A DNA stretch of 64,000 nucleotides from contig JACKBN010000007.1 in assembly GCA_020634565.1 (NCBI GenBank), positions 230,994 to 294,993 on the forward strand. Direction: 5' to 3'. Positions 42,194 through 50,929 of the stretch are shown here, in pieces. The position numbers and the translations under genes are program-made. How positions within the stretch are numbered: position 1 is the stretch's first letter; each line of letters starts with the position of its first letter. The stretch is from Ardenticatenaceae bacterium. Its GTDB lineage: Bacteria; Chloroflexota; Anaerolineae; Promineifilales; Promineifilaceae. The notes below the pieces were generated by a model, which did no database searches, was not told the DNA's origin, and saw nothing but the letters and a program-made list of their open reading frames with translations.

Positions 42194-42760
42194 ATGTCTG
42201 TTGACTACCCCACCGCAGAGGATCACGCCCTTATGGTCTTCATCGTCAACCGCCAGGCAGAAGCCCTGGGCGTTTTGTACGATCGTTACGGCCGTTTGCT
42301 TTACAGCGTCGCTTATCATCTGGTAGGCCATCAACAGCTGGCTGAAGAAATTACTTTGGATGTGTTCCGGCGCGTTTGGGAAAAGGCACACAGCTATCGA
42401 GCAGACCGGGCCAGCGTGCGCACCTGGCTCACCAGCATGACCCGTAATCGGGCCATCGACATGCTGCGCCGTGAAGGCGTGCGCCCTGAGCACAACAGCA
42501 TCAGCTGGGCCGACCTGACGGTGGAACCCAGCGCGGATGGCCATTCCCCGGAAACGGCCGTTTCCCAGCGAATGCAGCAGCAGCGCGTCCAGGCTGCCCT
42601 GGCTGAACTACCCCAGGAGCAGCAAGATGTCCTGATTCTGGCCTTCTTCCGTGGCTACAGCCACAGTGAAATTGCCACTCAGCTGGAAATGCCCTTGGGC
42701 ACGGTCAAAACGCGCATCCGGTTAGGTATGCAAAAGCTGCGCCATCAGCTACAGCCATAA
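42194..42760 (+). CDS. ECF-type RNA polymerase sigma factor
   Basis: 188 residues. Region 2 (LYDRYGRLLYSVAYHLVGHQ, RTWLTSMTRNRAIDMLRREG) and region 4 (LPQEQQDVLILAFFRGYSHS, MPLGTVKTRIRLGMQKLRHQ) are clear. The pairing with the downstream zinc-finger anti-sigma factor suggests an SigK/RskA-like stress pair. It probably autoregulates its operon. The ATG at 42194 has no strong ribosome site. Confidence 0.93.
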   Translation: MSVDYPTAEDHALMVFIVNRQAEALGVLYDRYGRLLYSVAYHLVGHQQLAEEITLDVFRRVWEKAHSYRADRASVRTWLTSMTRNRAIDMLRREGVRPEHNSISWADLTVEPSADGHSPETAVSQRMQQQRVQAALAELPQEQQDVLILAFFRGYSHSEIATQLEMPLGTVKTRIRLGMQKLRHQLQP

Positions 42761-42830
42761 ATCCAAAGGAAACGAAACTACGTAACAGCTAATAACAAAC
42801 CATTTGGCTTTTGAATTTGTACTGAAGATA

Positions 42831-43550
42831 ATGAATTCCGAGACCCACATCACTGAACAACTCGCTGCCTATGCGCTGAACATGCTCGACGCCGACGAAG
42901 CGTCACAGGTTGAGGCACATCTGCTGACCTGTGCTGCCTGTCAGCAGGAACTACAAGCGTATCAGGAAGTTACCGGACTGCTCACCCTGGCGCTGCCCAC
43001 AGTTACGCCTGCCACGGATTTGAAAGCCCAGCTGATACAGGAAATTGGAGAATCGAAGGCGGCAAAACAAACGGCCGTTTCCACCCCCAAACCCCGTCCA
43101 AAATTTAGCTGGCGCAACTGGTTTCAGAAACGGCCGCTTTGGCAACCTGCCCTTGTCCTCGTCCTCATTTTGCTGCTCATCAGCAACTTCCAGCTGCGGC
43201 AGCGCCTGGATGAGGCGGAAACCCCGGCCAACTTTGGCACCGTCATCCTCTCTGGCACCGAGCTCAGCGCCAGAGCCACCGGCATTATCATCATTAGCGA
43301 TGACGGCGAGCACGGCACGCTGGTGGTGCAAAATCTGCCCCAACTGCCCGAAAGCGAAACCTACCAACTGTGGCTCATTAAAGATGGCCAGCGTACCAAC
43401 GGCGGTCTCTTCAACGTCGATGAAGACGGCTACCGTTCCCTCTGGGTAGGTGCGCCCGAGCCACTGGGCAGCTACCAAAACTTCGGGGTCACCATCGAAC
43501 CTGCCGCTGGCAGCCCTGGCCCCACCGGCGACAAAGTGCTAGGCAACTAA
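42831..43550 (+). CDS. Membrane anti-sigma factor (zf-HC2 + RskA C-terminal domain)
   Basis: 239 residues. The N-terminal anti-sigma zinc finger has the pattern H-x3-C-x2-C in VEAHLLTCAACQQELQAYQE. A hydrophobic helix (LWQPALVLVLILLLISNFQL) at about 105-125 crosses the membrane. The outer domain resembles the RskA family (SETYQLWLIKDGQRTNGGLF). It should hold the adjacent sigma factor inactive until signal-dependent proteolysis. The ATG at 42831 is preferred over a TTG at 42804. Confidence 0.9.
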   Translation: MNSETHITEQLAAYALNMLDADEASQVEAHLLTCAACQQELQAYQEVTGLLTLALPTVTPATDLKAQLIQEIGESKAAKQTAVSTPKPRPKFSWRNWFQKRPLWQPALVLVLILLLISNFQLRQRLDEAETPANFGTVILSGTELSARATGIIIISDDGEHGTLVVQNLPQLPESETYQLWLIKDGQRTNGGLFNVDEDGYRSLWVGAPEPLGSYQNFGVTIEPAAGSPGPTGDKVLGN

Positions 43551-43574
43551 CCTTGATTTTTTGATAAGGACATG

Positions 43575-43638
43575 TTGGACATGGATTGACACAGATGAAA
43601 ACCAAAATCAGTGTAAATCCGTGTTAATCAGTGTCCAA
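43575..43638. repeat. Dispersed inverted repeat of the ACACAGAT/ATCAGTGT type
   Basis: An imperfect inverted repeat (TTGGACATGGATTGACACAG on one side; TTAATCAGTGTCCAA on the other) fills most of the gap between the anti-sigma gene and the PLP enzyme gene. It is one of several short dispersed repeats in this window. Confidence 0.6.
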
Positions 43639-43670
43639 TTTTCTCAACCACCCCCAAAACGAGGTAAACC

Positions 43671-44861
43671 ATGACAAACGAACACACCATGAAAGCCGCC
43701 ACCCAATGCATCTGGGCAGGCGAGGAAGATTATTTGCTGCAAGGAGCCACCCAGGTGCCGGTGGTGCACAGCGTCTCTTTTGGCTACCGTGATGTGGACG
43801 AGTGGCAAGCGGTGGCTTTGGGGCAAAAGGCGGGACATATTTACGGCCGTAACACCAACCCCACCGTCCATGCCTTCGAAGAAAAAGTGCGCCAGCTAGA
43901 AGGCGGCGAAGCCGCGACCAGCGCCGCCACCGGCATGGGCATTATCAGCAGCGCCCTGTTTGGCTTGCTGTCACCCGGCCAGCGTGTCGTCTCGGTGAAA
44001 GATACCTACGGCGGCACCAATGTACTCTTCACCGAGTTCCTGCCCCGCTTCCAAATCGGCGTCACCCTCTGTGACACCACCGATCACGCCCAAATCGAAG
44101 CCGAAATCGGACAGGGCTGCAACCTGGTTTACCTGGAAAGCCCCACCAACCCCACCACCAAAGTGATGGACATTGCCCGTCTGGCCGCTGCTGCCCACGC
44201 CGTCGGAGCCATTGTCATCGTGGACAATACTTTCGCCACGCCCATTAACCAAAATCCGCTGGCGCTGGGGGCCGATTTGGTGCTGCACAGCGCCACCAAG
44301 TTCCTGGGCGGTCACGCCGACGCGCTGGGTGGCGTCATCGTCGGGCGTAAAGATTTGGTAGACCAGATTTACCACTACCGCGAAATCAACGGGGCGACGC
44401 TGCATCCGATGGCCGCCTACCTGCTGCTGCGCGGCATGAAAACCCTGGCGCTGCGCATTCGCCAGCAAAACGAAAGCGCCCTGCAAATAGCCCAATTTTT
44501 GGAAGGACATCCGGCCATCGAGCAGGTGTTTTATCCGGGATTGGCGTCGCATAGCGGGCACGCCATCGCCCAAAAGCAGATGCGCGGCTTTGGCGGGATG
44601 CTCAGTTTTATGCTCAAGGAGAATAGCTTCGACGCCGTGCGCCGCTTTCTGCCCCGGCTCAAGTTGGCCCACGCCGCCGCCAACCTGGGCGCAGTGGAAA
44701 CAATCGTAGGGCCGCCCGCCACCACCAGCCACGTGGAATGCACCCCGGAAGAACGTGCCGCTATGGGTATCCCGGAGAGCTTGATTCGCTACTCCACAGG
44801 CATTGAGGATGTGGATGATTTGATTGCGGATTTGGAGGGAGCATTACGGCCGTTCACCTAA
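43671..44861 (+). CDS. Cystathionine gamma-synthase / methionine gamma-lyase family PLP enzyme
   Basis: 396 residues. The PLP Lys lies in LVLHSATKFLGGHADALGG, with YGRNTNPTVHAFEEKVRQLE and VYLESPTNPTTKVMDIARLA marking the Cys/Met-metabolism family (PF01053). Members make cystathionine or homocysteine or cleave methionine/cystathionine; the sequence does not decide among them. CGAGGTAAACC precedes the ATG. Confidence 0.92.
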   Translation: MTNEHTMKAATQCIWAGEEDYLLQGATQVPVVHSVSFGYRDVDEWQAVALGQKAGHIYGRNTNPTVHAFEEKVRQLEGGEAATSAATGMGIISSALFGLLSPGQRVVSVKDTYGGTNVLFTEFLPRFQIGVTLCDTTDHAQIEAEIGQGCNLVYLESPTNPTTKVMDIARLAAAAHAVGAIVIVDNTFATPINQNPLALGADLVLHSATKFLGGHADALGGVIVGRKDLVDQIYHYREINGATLHPMAAYLLLRGMKTLALRIRQQNESALQIAQFLEGHPAIEQVFYPGLASHSGHAIAQKQMRGFGGMLSFMLKENSFDAVRRFLPRLKLAHAAANLGAVETIVGPPATTSHVECTPEERAAMGIPESLIRYSTGIEDVDDLIADLEGALRPFT

Positions 44862-44909
44862 AATATTAACCGCGGAGAGCGCAGAGAAATTAAAAACTCG
44901 CGGTAGTGG

Positions 44910-45631
44910 CTAGGTGGTAAGTGATAAGTTGTATTCATAGATGTACCACTTGGTTACTAAATGATGAAACTTATCATTTTTCGAAAACGATAACGATTTA
45001 CGAACATAGCGACTGATTCGCTGACGCAGGGTGTTATTCCACCGCTCCACATGAGCTGTTTCGCCGCTTTCTTTACCAACTGAACTGTGCTTACCTGTGT
45101 TAATCACCTGCTGATAAGCATGCCAGAAGTCGCTGAAAGAACGGCACTGTTGATACGCTTTAGGAATACGTTTCCACAGTTTACGACATGTTTTTGCACT
45201 GCGGTCACCAATGACAAAGGCGACTATTTGACGTGTTCGACGACAGAGAGCCACCCAAAGCCAACGTTTCTGGCGTCGCTGACCGACAAAAGACCAGAGT
45301 TCATCCAGTTCAAGCACGTCATCTGACTGGGCTGGCTTCACTGAAGTGCGAAAGGCTGGTAGGCGAACAATTAGCTCTAATAACCAGATAGCCAAGGTAT
45401 GACGATGCACACCGAGAGCCCGCTGAACGCCACGCATACTGGCCCGTTCTTTGTAGACGTTCAATGCGGTTTCTTTTTTTCAGACGACGGATGGCGTTTG
45501 GGCTGTAAGACGCGCCGGGCGCCACACGCTTTGCACCAATACTGCTGGTTACCACAGCGGTTGGTGCCATTTTTAACAATATTGGTGCTGTCGCAGACGC
45601 GACAGCGGTGAGTGATAGTTTCTTGGATCAT
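44910..45631 (-). CDS. insB: IS1 InsAB' transposase, made by -1 ribosomal frameshift
   Basis: The transposase needs a -1 shift from the insA frame. The slippery heptamer A AAA AAG (at about 45472-45478), in phase as GAA AAA AAG, is the dnaX/IS1 type. After the shift the frame reads ETALNVYKERASMRGVQRAL onward. The fused protein has the zinc-finger HTH of InsA and the DDE domain of InsB (VLELDELWSFVGQRRQKRWL, VAFVIGDRSAKTCRKLWKRI, SGETAHVERWNNTLRQRISR). About 240 residues. The listed span includes the shift, so it is not a simple open frame. Both parts look intact. Confidence 0.88.
45461..45631 (-). CDS. insA: IS1 InsA-like zinc-finger protein (unshifted product)
   Basis: 56 codons from the ATG at 45631, ending SSEKKKPH before a TGA at 45461. 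Two CxxC pairs (RCRVCDSTN and YWCKACGARR) form the zinc finger of IS1 InsA. It represses transposition in IS1. It is shorter than the canonical 91-residue InsA because the stop lies just after the slippery site. Confidence 0.8.
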   Translation of the reverse strand: MIQETITHRCRVCDSTNIVKNGTNRCGNQQYWCKACGARRVLQPKRHPSSEKKKPH

Positions 45632-45734
45632 GTATCCAGTTTATCCATCACTTACTTTTCGACCACTACCCCAAACTCGCGACCTCTACGGTAAAAGAAA
45701 AAAGGAGATAGCAAGCGCCATCTCCTCTTCTGAC

Positions 45735-45804
45735 TGCGGGACCAGGATTCGAACCTGGACTAGACGGTTCAGAGCCGCCGGTTCTGCCGTTAAACTATCC
45801 CGCA
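45735..45804 (-). tRNA. tRNA-Gln, anticodon CUG
   Basis: On the minus strand the 7-bp acceptor TGCGGGA/TCCCGCA, a 3-bp D stem (GTT/AAC), anticodon stem GGCGG/CCGTC with loop CTCTGAA (anticodon CTG) and T arm CCAGG-TTCGAAT-CCTGG fold well. U at position 1 fits tRNA-Gln. CCA is not encoded. It lies 366 bp past the start region of no gene and 74 bp downstream of gltX, which reads the same way. Confidence 0.9.
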
Positions 45805-45878
45805 CTGTTCCGTTCAACGGAGCGAGATTCTACCAGAAGCATCAACGCATGGCAAACAAGCCACAGCAAAATAAAGGG

Positions 45879-47366
45879 CTATTTTGCCTCAAAAAGGGCC
45901 AAAATCTGGTCTAATCTTTCTACCACGCGAGCACGCCCAAGCGCAACGACGGACTCGAACAGAGGCGGCGAAACTTGCTGCCCGGTTACGGCCAAGCGCA
46001 TTTGCCCCAGGAAGGGACCAGCCTTGCCATTGACAGTATATTTTTCGCCAATGGCCATTAGCTTGGCGCTGATTTCATCCAGCGTGAAGGGCTGCAATTC
46101 AGCCAGCATGTCGCGCGCCTCACGGAAGGCAGCCGCGGCCGATTCCAGCGGTAACTGTTTGTGCGTCAGCGCTTCGGCGCTGTCTGGCAGGGGCATTTCT
46201 TCGCCCAAAAAGCGTAGAAATTCGATGGCATCGGTAAACCGCTTGAGGCGCACCCGCATCGGTGGCATGACCACCAGCAGGGCTTCAACGTTCACTTCCA
46301 AACCGGCGGCTTCCAGATACGGCCGTACTGCCTGCGCCAGTGCCAACGGTTCCATCTCCTGAATGTACTGGCCATTCAGCCAGTCCAGCTTGCTGTACGG
46401 CAGCTTGGTCGGCGCGGAGCTTACCGTCGCCAAATCAAACCGCTCGATCGCTTCCGCCATCGTAAACTTTTCTACGTCATCGCCAAACGTCCAACCGATG
46501 TTGGCCAGGAAGTTGAGCACTGCTTCGGGCAGGTAGCCGCCTTCCATGAACTCATCAGCGCGCACCAAAATTTCGGTGCCGTCTTCGGTGAATGCCTGAT
46601 GGCGCTTGCTCAGCTTGCCCTTGCCGCTGGGGTTCAAAATGACCGGCAAATGCACAAACACGGGCATCTCCCAGCCAAATGCTTTAAACAGATTCACATG
46701 AATCGGGGCTGTGTTCAGCCATTCCACGCCGCGGGTAATGTGGCTAATTTCCATGAAATGATCGTCTACGACGTGAGCCAGATGATAGGTGGGCAGGCCG
46801 TTGGATTTGAGCAGCACGTAATCGGTGAACTGATCATTGTCAAACACCACGTCGCCACGCAGCAGATCCGGCACGACGGTTTGTCCCGTCAGCGGCATTT
46901 TGAAGCGCACCACGTACTCCCGTCCCGAAGCCTCCAACTCAGCCACTTTTTCCGCAGGCAGGTCACGGTAACGGCGATCGTAGCCGGAGCGATCCCCTTT
47001 GGCTTCCAGCGCGGCCCGCATTTCGGCCAGTTCTTCGGCCGTGGCAAAACATTTGTAGGCGTAATCATTTTCGATCAGCCAGTTGGCCCAGGTTTGGTAC
47101 AACTCTTTGCGCTGTGTCTGGATGTACGGCCCATACGGTCCGCCAATATCTGGCCCTTCGTCCCAATCGATGCCAAACCAGCGCAGGCTGGTCATGAGGC
47201 TTTCTAAAGCGCCGGGAACGGTGCGCTTGGTGTCGGTATCTTCGATGCGCAGCAAAAATTGGCCACCGTGCCGCCGGGCATAAAGCCAGGCAAACAGCGC
47301 AGCCCAGACGCCGCCAATGTGGAGATAGCCCGTGGGGCTGGGTGCAAATCGTGTTCTAACGGTCAT
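45879..47366 (-). CDS. gltX: Glutamyl-tRNA synthetase
   Basis: 495 residues from the ATG at 47366 (AGGAAGG precedes). The HIGH-type motif is RFAPSPTGYLHIGG, and KLSKRH is the KMSKS equivalent; the class I catalytic domain also has FLLRIEDTDTKRTVPGALES. It charges tRNA-Glu; in organisms lacking GlnRS it also makes Glu-tRNA-Gln for amidation by GatCAB. The tRNA-Gln(CUG) gene directly downstream on the same strand makes that possibility worth noting. Confidence 0.95.
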   Translation of the reverse strand: MTVRTRFAPSPTGYLHIGGVWAALFAWLYARRHGGQFLLRIEDTDTKRTVPGALESLMTSLRWFGIDWDEGPDIGGPYGPYIQTQRKELYQTWANWLIENDYAYKCFATAEELAEMRAALEAKGDRSGYDRRYRDLPAEKVAELEASGREYVVRFKMPLTGQTVVPDLLRGDVVFDNDQFTDYVLLKSNGLPTYHLAHVVDDHFMEISHITRGVEWLNTAPIHVNLFKAFGWEMPVFVHLPVILNPSGKGKLSKRHQAFTEDGTEILVRADEFMEGGYLPEAVLNFLANIGWTFGDDVEKFTMAEAIERFDLATVSSAPTKLPYSKLDWLNGQYIQEMEPLALAQAVRPYLEAAGLEVNVEALLVVMPPMRVRLKRFTDAIEFLRFLGEEMPLPDSAEALTHKQLPLESAAAAFREARDMLAELQPFTLDEISAKLMAIGEKYTVNGKAGPFLGQMRLAVTGQQVSPPLFESVVALGRARVVERLDQILALFEAK

Positions 47367-47387
47367 CAATCCTTCCTGAATGATTTT

Positions 47388-47577
47388 TTGCTACAGAGAT
47401 CACAGAGATTTAAGAGAGGGTTTTCTCTTTCTGTAGCTTCTTCGCTTCAATTTCAAAGTGAAAGGGGAGTATACCGGAATCAGCCAGCGGCTTCCAAACT
47501 ACTTTTCATATGCCATGACATCCAGCGAAAATTAGTTTTAAACCTCTAATTTCTCTGTGCCCTCTGTGGCAAAATTT
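47388..47577. repeat. Two dispersed CTCTGTG/CACAGAG repeats between gltX and rodA
   Basis: The first copy (about 47388-47445) contains TGCTACAGAGATCACAGAGA; the second (about 47541-47577) contains TTTCTCTGTGCCCTCTGTGG and runs up to the rodA stop. They are inverted relative to each other. No gene lies in this 211-bp gap. Confidence 0.6.
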
Positions 47578-48690
47578 TTAGCCGAATTCTTGCTTGCGGT
47601 GGCGCATAAGGACGGATTGGACAATGCCAATACCAATGAAAAGTGTGGTGAGGGAGCTACCGCCGTAGCTGACAAAGGGGAGCGTCAACCCTGTCACCGG
47701 AACCAAGCGCACATTCATGCCGATATTTACGGCCGTTTGAAAGAAAATCACCGTCGCAATGCCCACACAAATAAACTTGCCCGCCGGATCCGGCGACAAC
47801 CAGGCAGCACGCATGATGCGCCAAAGAATAAAGCCTATGAGCACCATGACCACCAGCGAGCCAAACACCAGCCCCATTTCTTCTGTCACCACAGAAAAGA
47901 TGAAGTCCGTGTGCTGCACGCGCAAAAAGCCCAACTGACTTTGCGTGCCGTTAAGATACCCTTTACCCCACCAGCCACCAGAACCAATACTGATTTGCGC
48001 CTGCTCAATGTTAAATCGATCATCCGGGTCCGCATCTTCAGGATTAACGAAGGTAGTAATACGCTCCTGCTGATAATCGGCCAAAAATGGAAAAACGATT
48101 GCTATAGCGCTAATCCCCAGCACCGCCAAAATAGCAAAATGAGACAGCGGCAGCCCTGCCAGCCAGATCATCACAAACCAGACAGAAATGTACAGCACCG
48201 ACATCCCCAAATCCGGCTCCACAAAAATCAGGGCAATGGGCACACCCACGTAAATAAGCGAGGCAATCGTATTGGAAAACTGGTTCATGCGATTGCGCCG
48301 GTTTGCCAGAAATTGACCAAAGGTAATTGGCAGAAAAATACGGCCGAATTCCGATGGCTGGATGCGAATACCAATACCCGGAATCTCAATCCAGCGGCGG
48401 GTTTCATTACCCAAAGCACCAGCGACCAGCACCAAAACCAGGGCCAACACCAGTCCAGCGTAAATGTACCAGTGCGAAGAAGTGAGTACACGATAATCTA
48501 TCGAGGCAATGACCACCATGATGATCACCCCAATCACAGCCCACTGGATTTGATCGCCAGGCAGCGCTTCAAACGCCGGTGCCCCCGTAACGGCACTGCG
48601 GATGATCAGAATGCCGTAGGAGGTGAGCAGCAAAACGGCCGCTACCAGCCAAATATCAAAATAACGCCAGACAGAAGTTCTTGCTTCCAT
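47578..48690 (-). CDS. rodA: Rod-shape SEDS glycosyltransferase RodA
   Basis: About 370 residues, ten hydrophobic segments. WRYFDIWLVAAVLLLTSYGI opens the protein. It contains IEIPGIGIRIQPSEFGRIFL, a SEDS signature, and near the end VPVTGLTLPFVSYGGSSLTT, the conserved C-terminal motif. It polymerises peptidoglycan during elongation. The start is uncertain between ATGs at 48699 and 48690; neither has a good ribosome site. It follows minE after a hairpin. Confidence 0.9.
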   Translation of the reverse strand: MEARTSVWRYFDIWLVAAVLLLTSYGILIIRSAVTGAPAFEALPGDQIQWAVIGVIIMVVIASIDYRVLTSSHWYIYAGLVLALVLVLVAGALGNETRRWIEIPGIGIRIQPSEFGRIFLPITFGQFLANRRNRMNQFSNTIASLIYVGVPIALIFVEPDLGMSVLYISVWFVMIWLAGLPLSHFAILAVLGISAIAIVFPFLADYQQERITTFVNPEDADPDDRFNIEQAQISIGSGGWWGKGYLNGTQSQLGFLRVQHTDFIFSVVTEEMGLVFGSLVVMVLIGFILWRIMRAAWLSPDPAGKFICVGIATVIFFQTAVNIGMNVRLVPVTGLTLPFVSYGGSSLTTLFIGIGIVQSVLMRHRKQEFG

Positions 48691-48712
48691 GCCGCCCATT
48701 GTAAAACGCAAA

Positions 48713-48736
48713 CCGCCCGGTGGCGACACCAGGCGG
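48713..48736 (-). terminator. Hairpin between minE and rodA
   Basis: CCGCCCGGTG and CACCAGGCGG form a 10-bp stem (one mismatch or G-U pair) with a 4-nt loop. TTTT-containing stretches lie on both sides. It could partly terminate the min transcript ahead of rodA. Confidence 0.45.
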
Positions 48737-48774
48737 CATTTTTACACAATTTATTCAGATTTCAGCCAGTTCGC

Positions 48775-49053
48775 TTACTGCACGGCAGCTCGACGACGGC
48801 CGTTTGTTGTGTGCAGCAACGGGATCTCCGCCACCAGGCGGCTTTCCTGCGCCGTGTTGTCCAGATTCACCACCACATTGTCGGGATTAATCTCCAACCG
48901 CTTGGCAATCACTTCAATGATGTCGTCCTTAATTTGCTCCAGCAGCCCCGGCGACACATCCGCCCGATCGTGAATTAAGACCATTTGCAGCCGCTGCTTG
49001 GCCGTTGCCCCACTCTTTTCCTGTTTTCCTAATAATCGCTCGAACCAATTCAT
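48775..49053 (-). CDS. minE: Cell-division topological specificity factor MinE
   Basis: 92 residues. RLQMVLIHDRADVSPGLLEQ is the MinD-binding helix region, and NWFERLLGK at the start is the membrane-targeting helix. MinE releases MinD from the membrane, driving pole-to-pole oscillation. It follows minD by 14 bp. The presence of MinE suggests an oscillating system rather than the DivIVA type. Confidence 0.95.
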   Translation of the reverse strand: MNWFERLLGKQEKSGATAKQRLQMVLIHDRADVSPGLLEQIKDDIIEVIAKRLEINPDNVVVNLDNTAQESRLVAEIPLLHTTNGRRRAAVQ

Positions 49054-49067
49054 TGCAAACTCCTTGA

Positions 49068-49871
49068 TTAGCTCTTGCTGAACCAGTTGTTGAGGCGATT
49101 CAACAAACCGGTCTTGGGGGTTAGATCAACAAACGGAACCGCTTCGCCTTGCAGCCGCTGGGCCACATTGCGAAACGCCTGGCTGGCGCTAGAGCCGTTC
49201 ATGCCGCTCATGGCCACCGGTGTACCCCGATTGGATGAAATCAAAATCGATTCATCCTCAGGAATGACACCTATCAACTCGACGGCCAAAATGTCCAACA
49301 CATCATCAATGGAAAGCATGTCACCACGAGCGACCATCTCTGGCTTGAGGCGGTTGATGATGAGCCGGCCAGGCCCCTTCTCCTCCGCTTCCAGCAAGCC
49401 GATGATGCGGTCCGCATCCCGTACGGCCGAAACCTCAGGGTTGGTCACAATCAGCACTTCATCCGCCGGAGCCACCGCATTGCGGAAGCCACGCTCAATC
49501 CCGGCCGGCGAGTCGATGATAATGTAATCCATCTCCTGCTTCAGCTCATCGCAGACCAAAATCATGTCAGACGGACTGACCGCCATTTTGTCACGCGTTT
49601 GGGCAGCGGGAATGAGATACAGGTCTGGCTGGCGCTTGTCTTTAATCATGGCCTGGCGCAAACGGCAGCGGCCTTCAATCACATCCACCAAATCATAGAC
49701 GATACGATTTTCCAGCCCCATCACCACGTCCAGGTTACGCAGCCCAATGTCCGCGTCGATGGCCACCACCTTCTTGCCTGTCATGGCCAGGGCAGAGGCG
49801 ATGTTGGCCGTGACGGTGGTCTTGCCTACGCCCCCCTTGCCTGAGGTTATGGTTATGACTTTTCCACTCAT
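49068..49871 (-). CDS. minD: Septum-site determining ATPase MinD
   Basis: 267 residues. The deviant Walker A ITSGKGGVGKTTVTANIASA, VVAIDADIGLRNLDVVMGLE, and IIIDSPAGIERGF are clear. The C-terminal amphipathic membrane helix is LLNRLNNWFSK. MinD binds the membrane with ATP and recruits MinC and MinE. Confidence 0.96.
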   Translation of the reverse strand: MSGKVITITSGKGGVGKTTVTANIASALAMTGKKVVAIDADIGLRNLDVVMGLENRIVYDLVDVIEGRCRLRQAMIKDKRQPDLYLIPAAQTRDKMAVSPSDMILVCDELKQEMDYIIIDSPAGIERGFRNAVAPADEVLIVTNPEVSAVRDADRIIGLLEAEEKGPGRLIINRLKPEMVARGDMLSIDDVLDILAVELIGVIPEDESILISSNRGTPVAMSGMNGSSASQAFRNVAQRLQGEAVPFVDLTPKTGLLNRLNNWFSKS

Positions 49872-49897
49872 AATGTTTTCTCCTACGAGAAGAGCTT

Positions 49898-49948
49898 AGA
49901 GATTGAAGATTGGTCTATTTTCTAATCTCCAGTCGCCAATCTCTTTTT
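49898..49948. repeat. Short iterated GATTGAAGATTGG / CTCCAATCTC-like repeat between minC and minD
   Basis: The gap between minC and minD carries units of the same type as those found inside the nucleotidyltransferase gene (1919-1987): GATTGAAGATTGG on one side and AATCTCC.. CCAATCTCTTTTTT on the other. No promoter is evident. Confidence 0.6.
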
Positions 49949-50661
49949 TATCTTTGCCACATTTCGGCCACAATCTGGCCGTTGCGAATCGCAGCTTGTT
50001 CGGGGATCGCTTTGCCCCGTTTTTCGTCTGGTGAGATGGCAATCTGATCGGCAATGCGCAGTTGAGTTGGGGTAAGTTCAAGGGCGCAAATAACGGCCGT
50101 TTCATCCCCCAACGCCCCCGCATGTACCAAACCACGCAGGCGACCCCACACAATCACATCGCCGCTGGCCACAATTTCAGCCCCAGGGTTCACGTCACCG
50201 ATGATAACCACGTGGCCTTCATGGTAAATAGAACGGCCCGAACGCAGCGTCTCTTTGAGGATGAGACCACCTTGGGACGGAATATCGGCAGATACGGCCG
50301 TTTCCTGTTCCACACTTTGCAATAAAAAGTTGCCATTCAAATCAGTCTGGCTGCCGGATAAACGGGTGGCTAATACCAATTCTCGCGCTGCTTCCCGCAC
50401 GGCCGGCTCTTCGGCCAGCACCGCCCACAGTTCCAGCTGATTTTGTTCAAATAAGGCTTGCAACGCCTGCAAATCCGTTTTATTTAGCTTGCGGTAGCCT
50501 ACCTGCAACGCTACCTGGCTGCCCTGTAGAAATGCCCGCTTTTGAGCCAGCTCGGCCCGCAGCAGCGCCAACAAATCGGCAAAAGAACCGCGATCGGGGA
50601 CGGTGATCAATAACCCTTCACGAATGCCTTTAATACCAATTTGGGATGCTACCTGTTCCAT
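49948..50661 (-). CDS. minC: Septum-site determining inhibitor MinC
   Basis: 237 residues. The N-terminal domain (1-100) is poorly conserved, as usual. The C-terminal beta-helix has SGRSIYHEGHVVIIGDVNPG and SGDVIVWGRLRGLVHAGALG, the MinC signature. It blocks FtsZ assembly away from mid-cell when bound by MinD. First gene of the minC-minD-minE operon. Confidence 0.94.
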   Translation of the reverse strand: MEQVASQIGIKGIREGLLITVPDRGSFADLLALLRAELAQKRAFLQGSQVALQVGYRKLNKTDLQALQALFEQNQLELWAVLAEEPAVREAARELVLATRLSGSQTDLNGNFLLQSVEQETAVSADIPSQGGLILKETLRSGRSIYHEGHVVIIGDVNPGAEIVASGDVIVWGRLRGLVHAGALGDETAVICALELTPTQLRIADQIAISPDEKRGKAIPEQAAIRNGQIVAEMWQR

Positions 50662-50862
50662 TGCTTGCCTTTACAAAAGAGTATGGGTACTTACGCCAGC
50701 TAAGCGGAATGCGGGATACTACAACAATACGCCTGTTGCAATAATACAACAATACCAGGTGAATTGCAAGCCCCAAAATCGCATCTATATGCGAAGAACA
50801 TTTGCAATGGGTAAATCTATAGGGTATAGGTGATGGGAAACGGCCGTTTTTAGCCCACTCGC

Positions 50863-50918
50863 ATTTTCCCGGAAATTGTTAGGCTTCAAGCATTTATTGG
50901 CGCAATTTCCGGGAAAAT
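50863..50918 (-). terminator. Perfect 16-bp inverted repeat downstream of the dehydratase gene
   Basis: ATTTTCCCGGAAATTG (50863-50878) and CAATTTCCGGGAAAAT (50903-50918) are perfect complements with a 24-nt spacer, 12 bp past the stop of the minus-strand gene. It may stop that transcript. The rest of the 50662-50929 gap has no gene; it holds one ACGGCCGT copy and AT-rich sequence. Confidence 0.5.
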
Positions 50919-50929
50919 CACATGGTTGC

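Larger units (their letters stand above)
44902..45672 (-). mobile_element. IS1-family insertion sequence with 8-9 bp target duplication
   Basis: About 770 bp, the classical IS1 size. The ends show GGTAGTGG (44902-44909) and its complement CCACTACC (45663-45670), followed inward by imperfect matches (AAGTGAT on both sides). The duplicated target AAACTCGC flanks the element at 44894-44901 and 45673-45680. The element has no ACGGCCGT copies. It lies in the gap between the PLP enzyme gene and tRNA-Gln, beside a CAGAG-type dispersed repeat. Confidence 0.88.

Noticed and set aside
45319..45579. Small open frame opposite in phase to the IS1 transposase
   Set aside because: It is a third frame across the transposase; the insA frame and the slippery site explain the coding.
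47557..48978. A 473-codon open frame antisense to rodA and minE
   Set aside because: It overlaps genes with clear family motifs on the other strand and its composition is that of a shadow frame.
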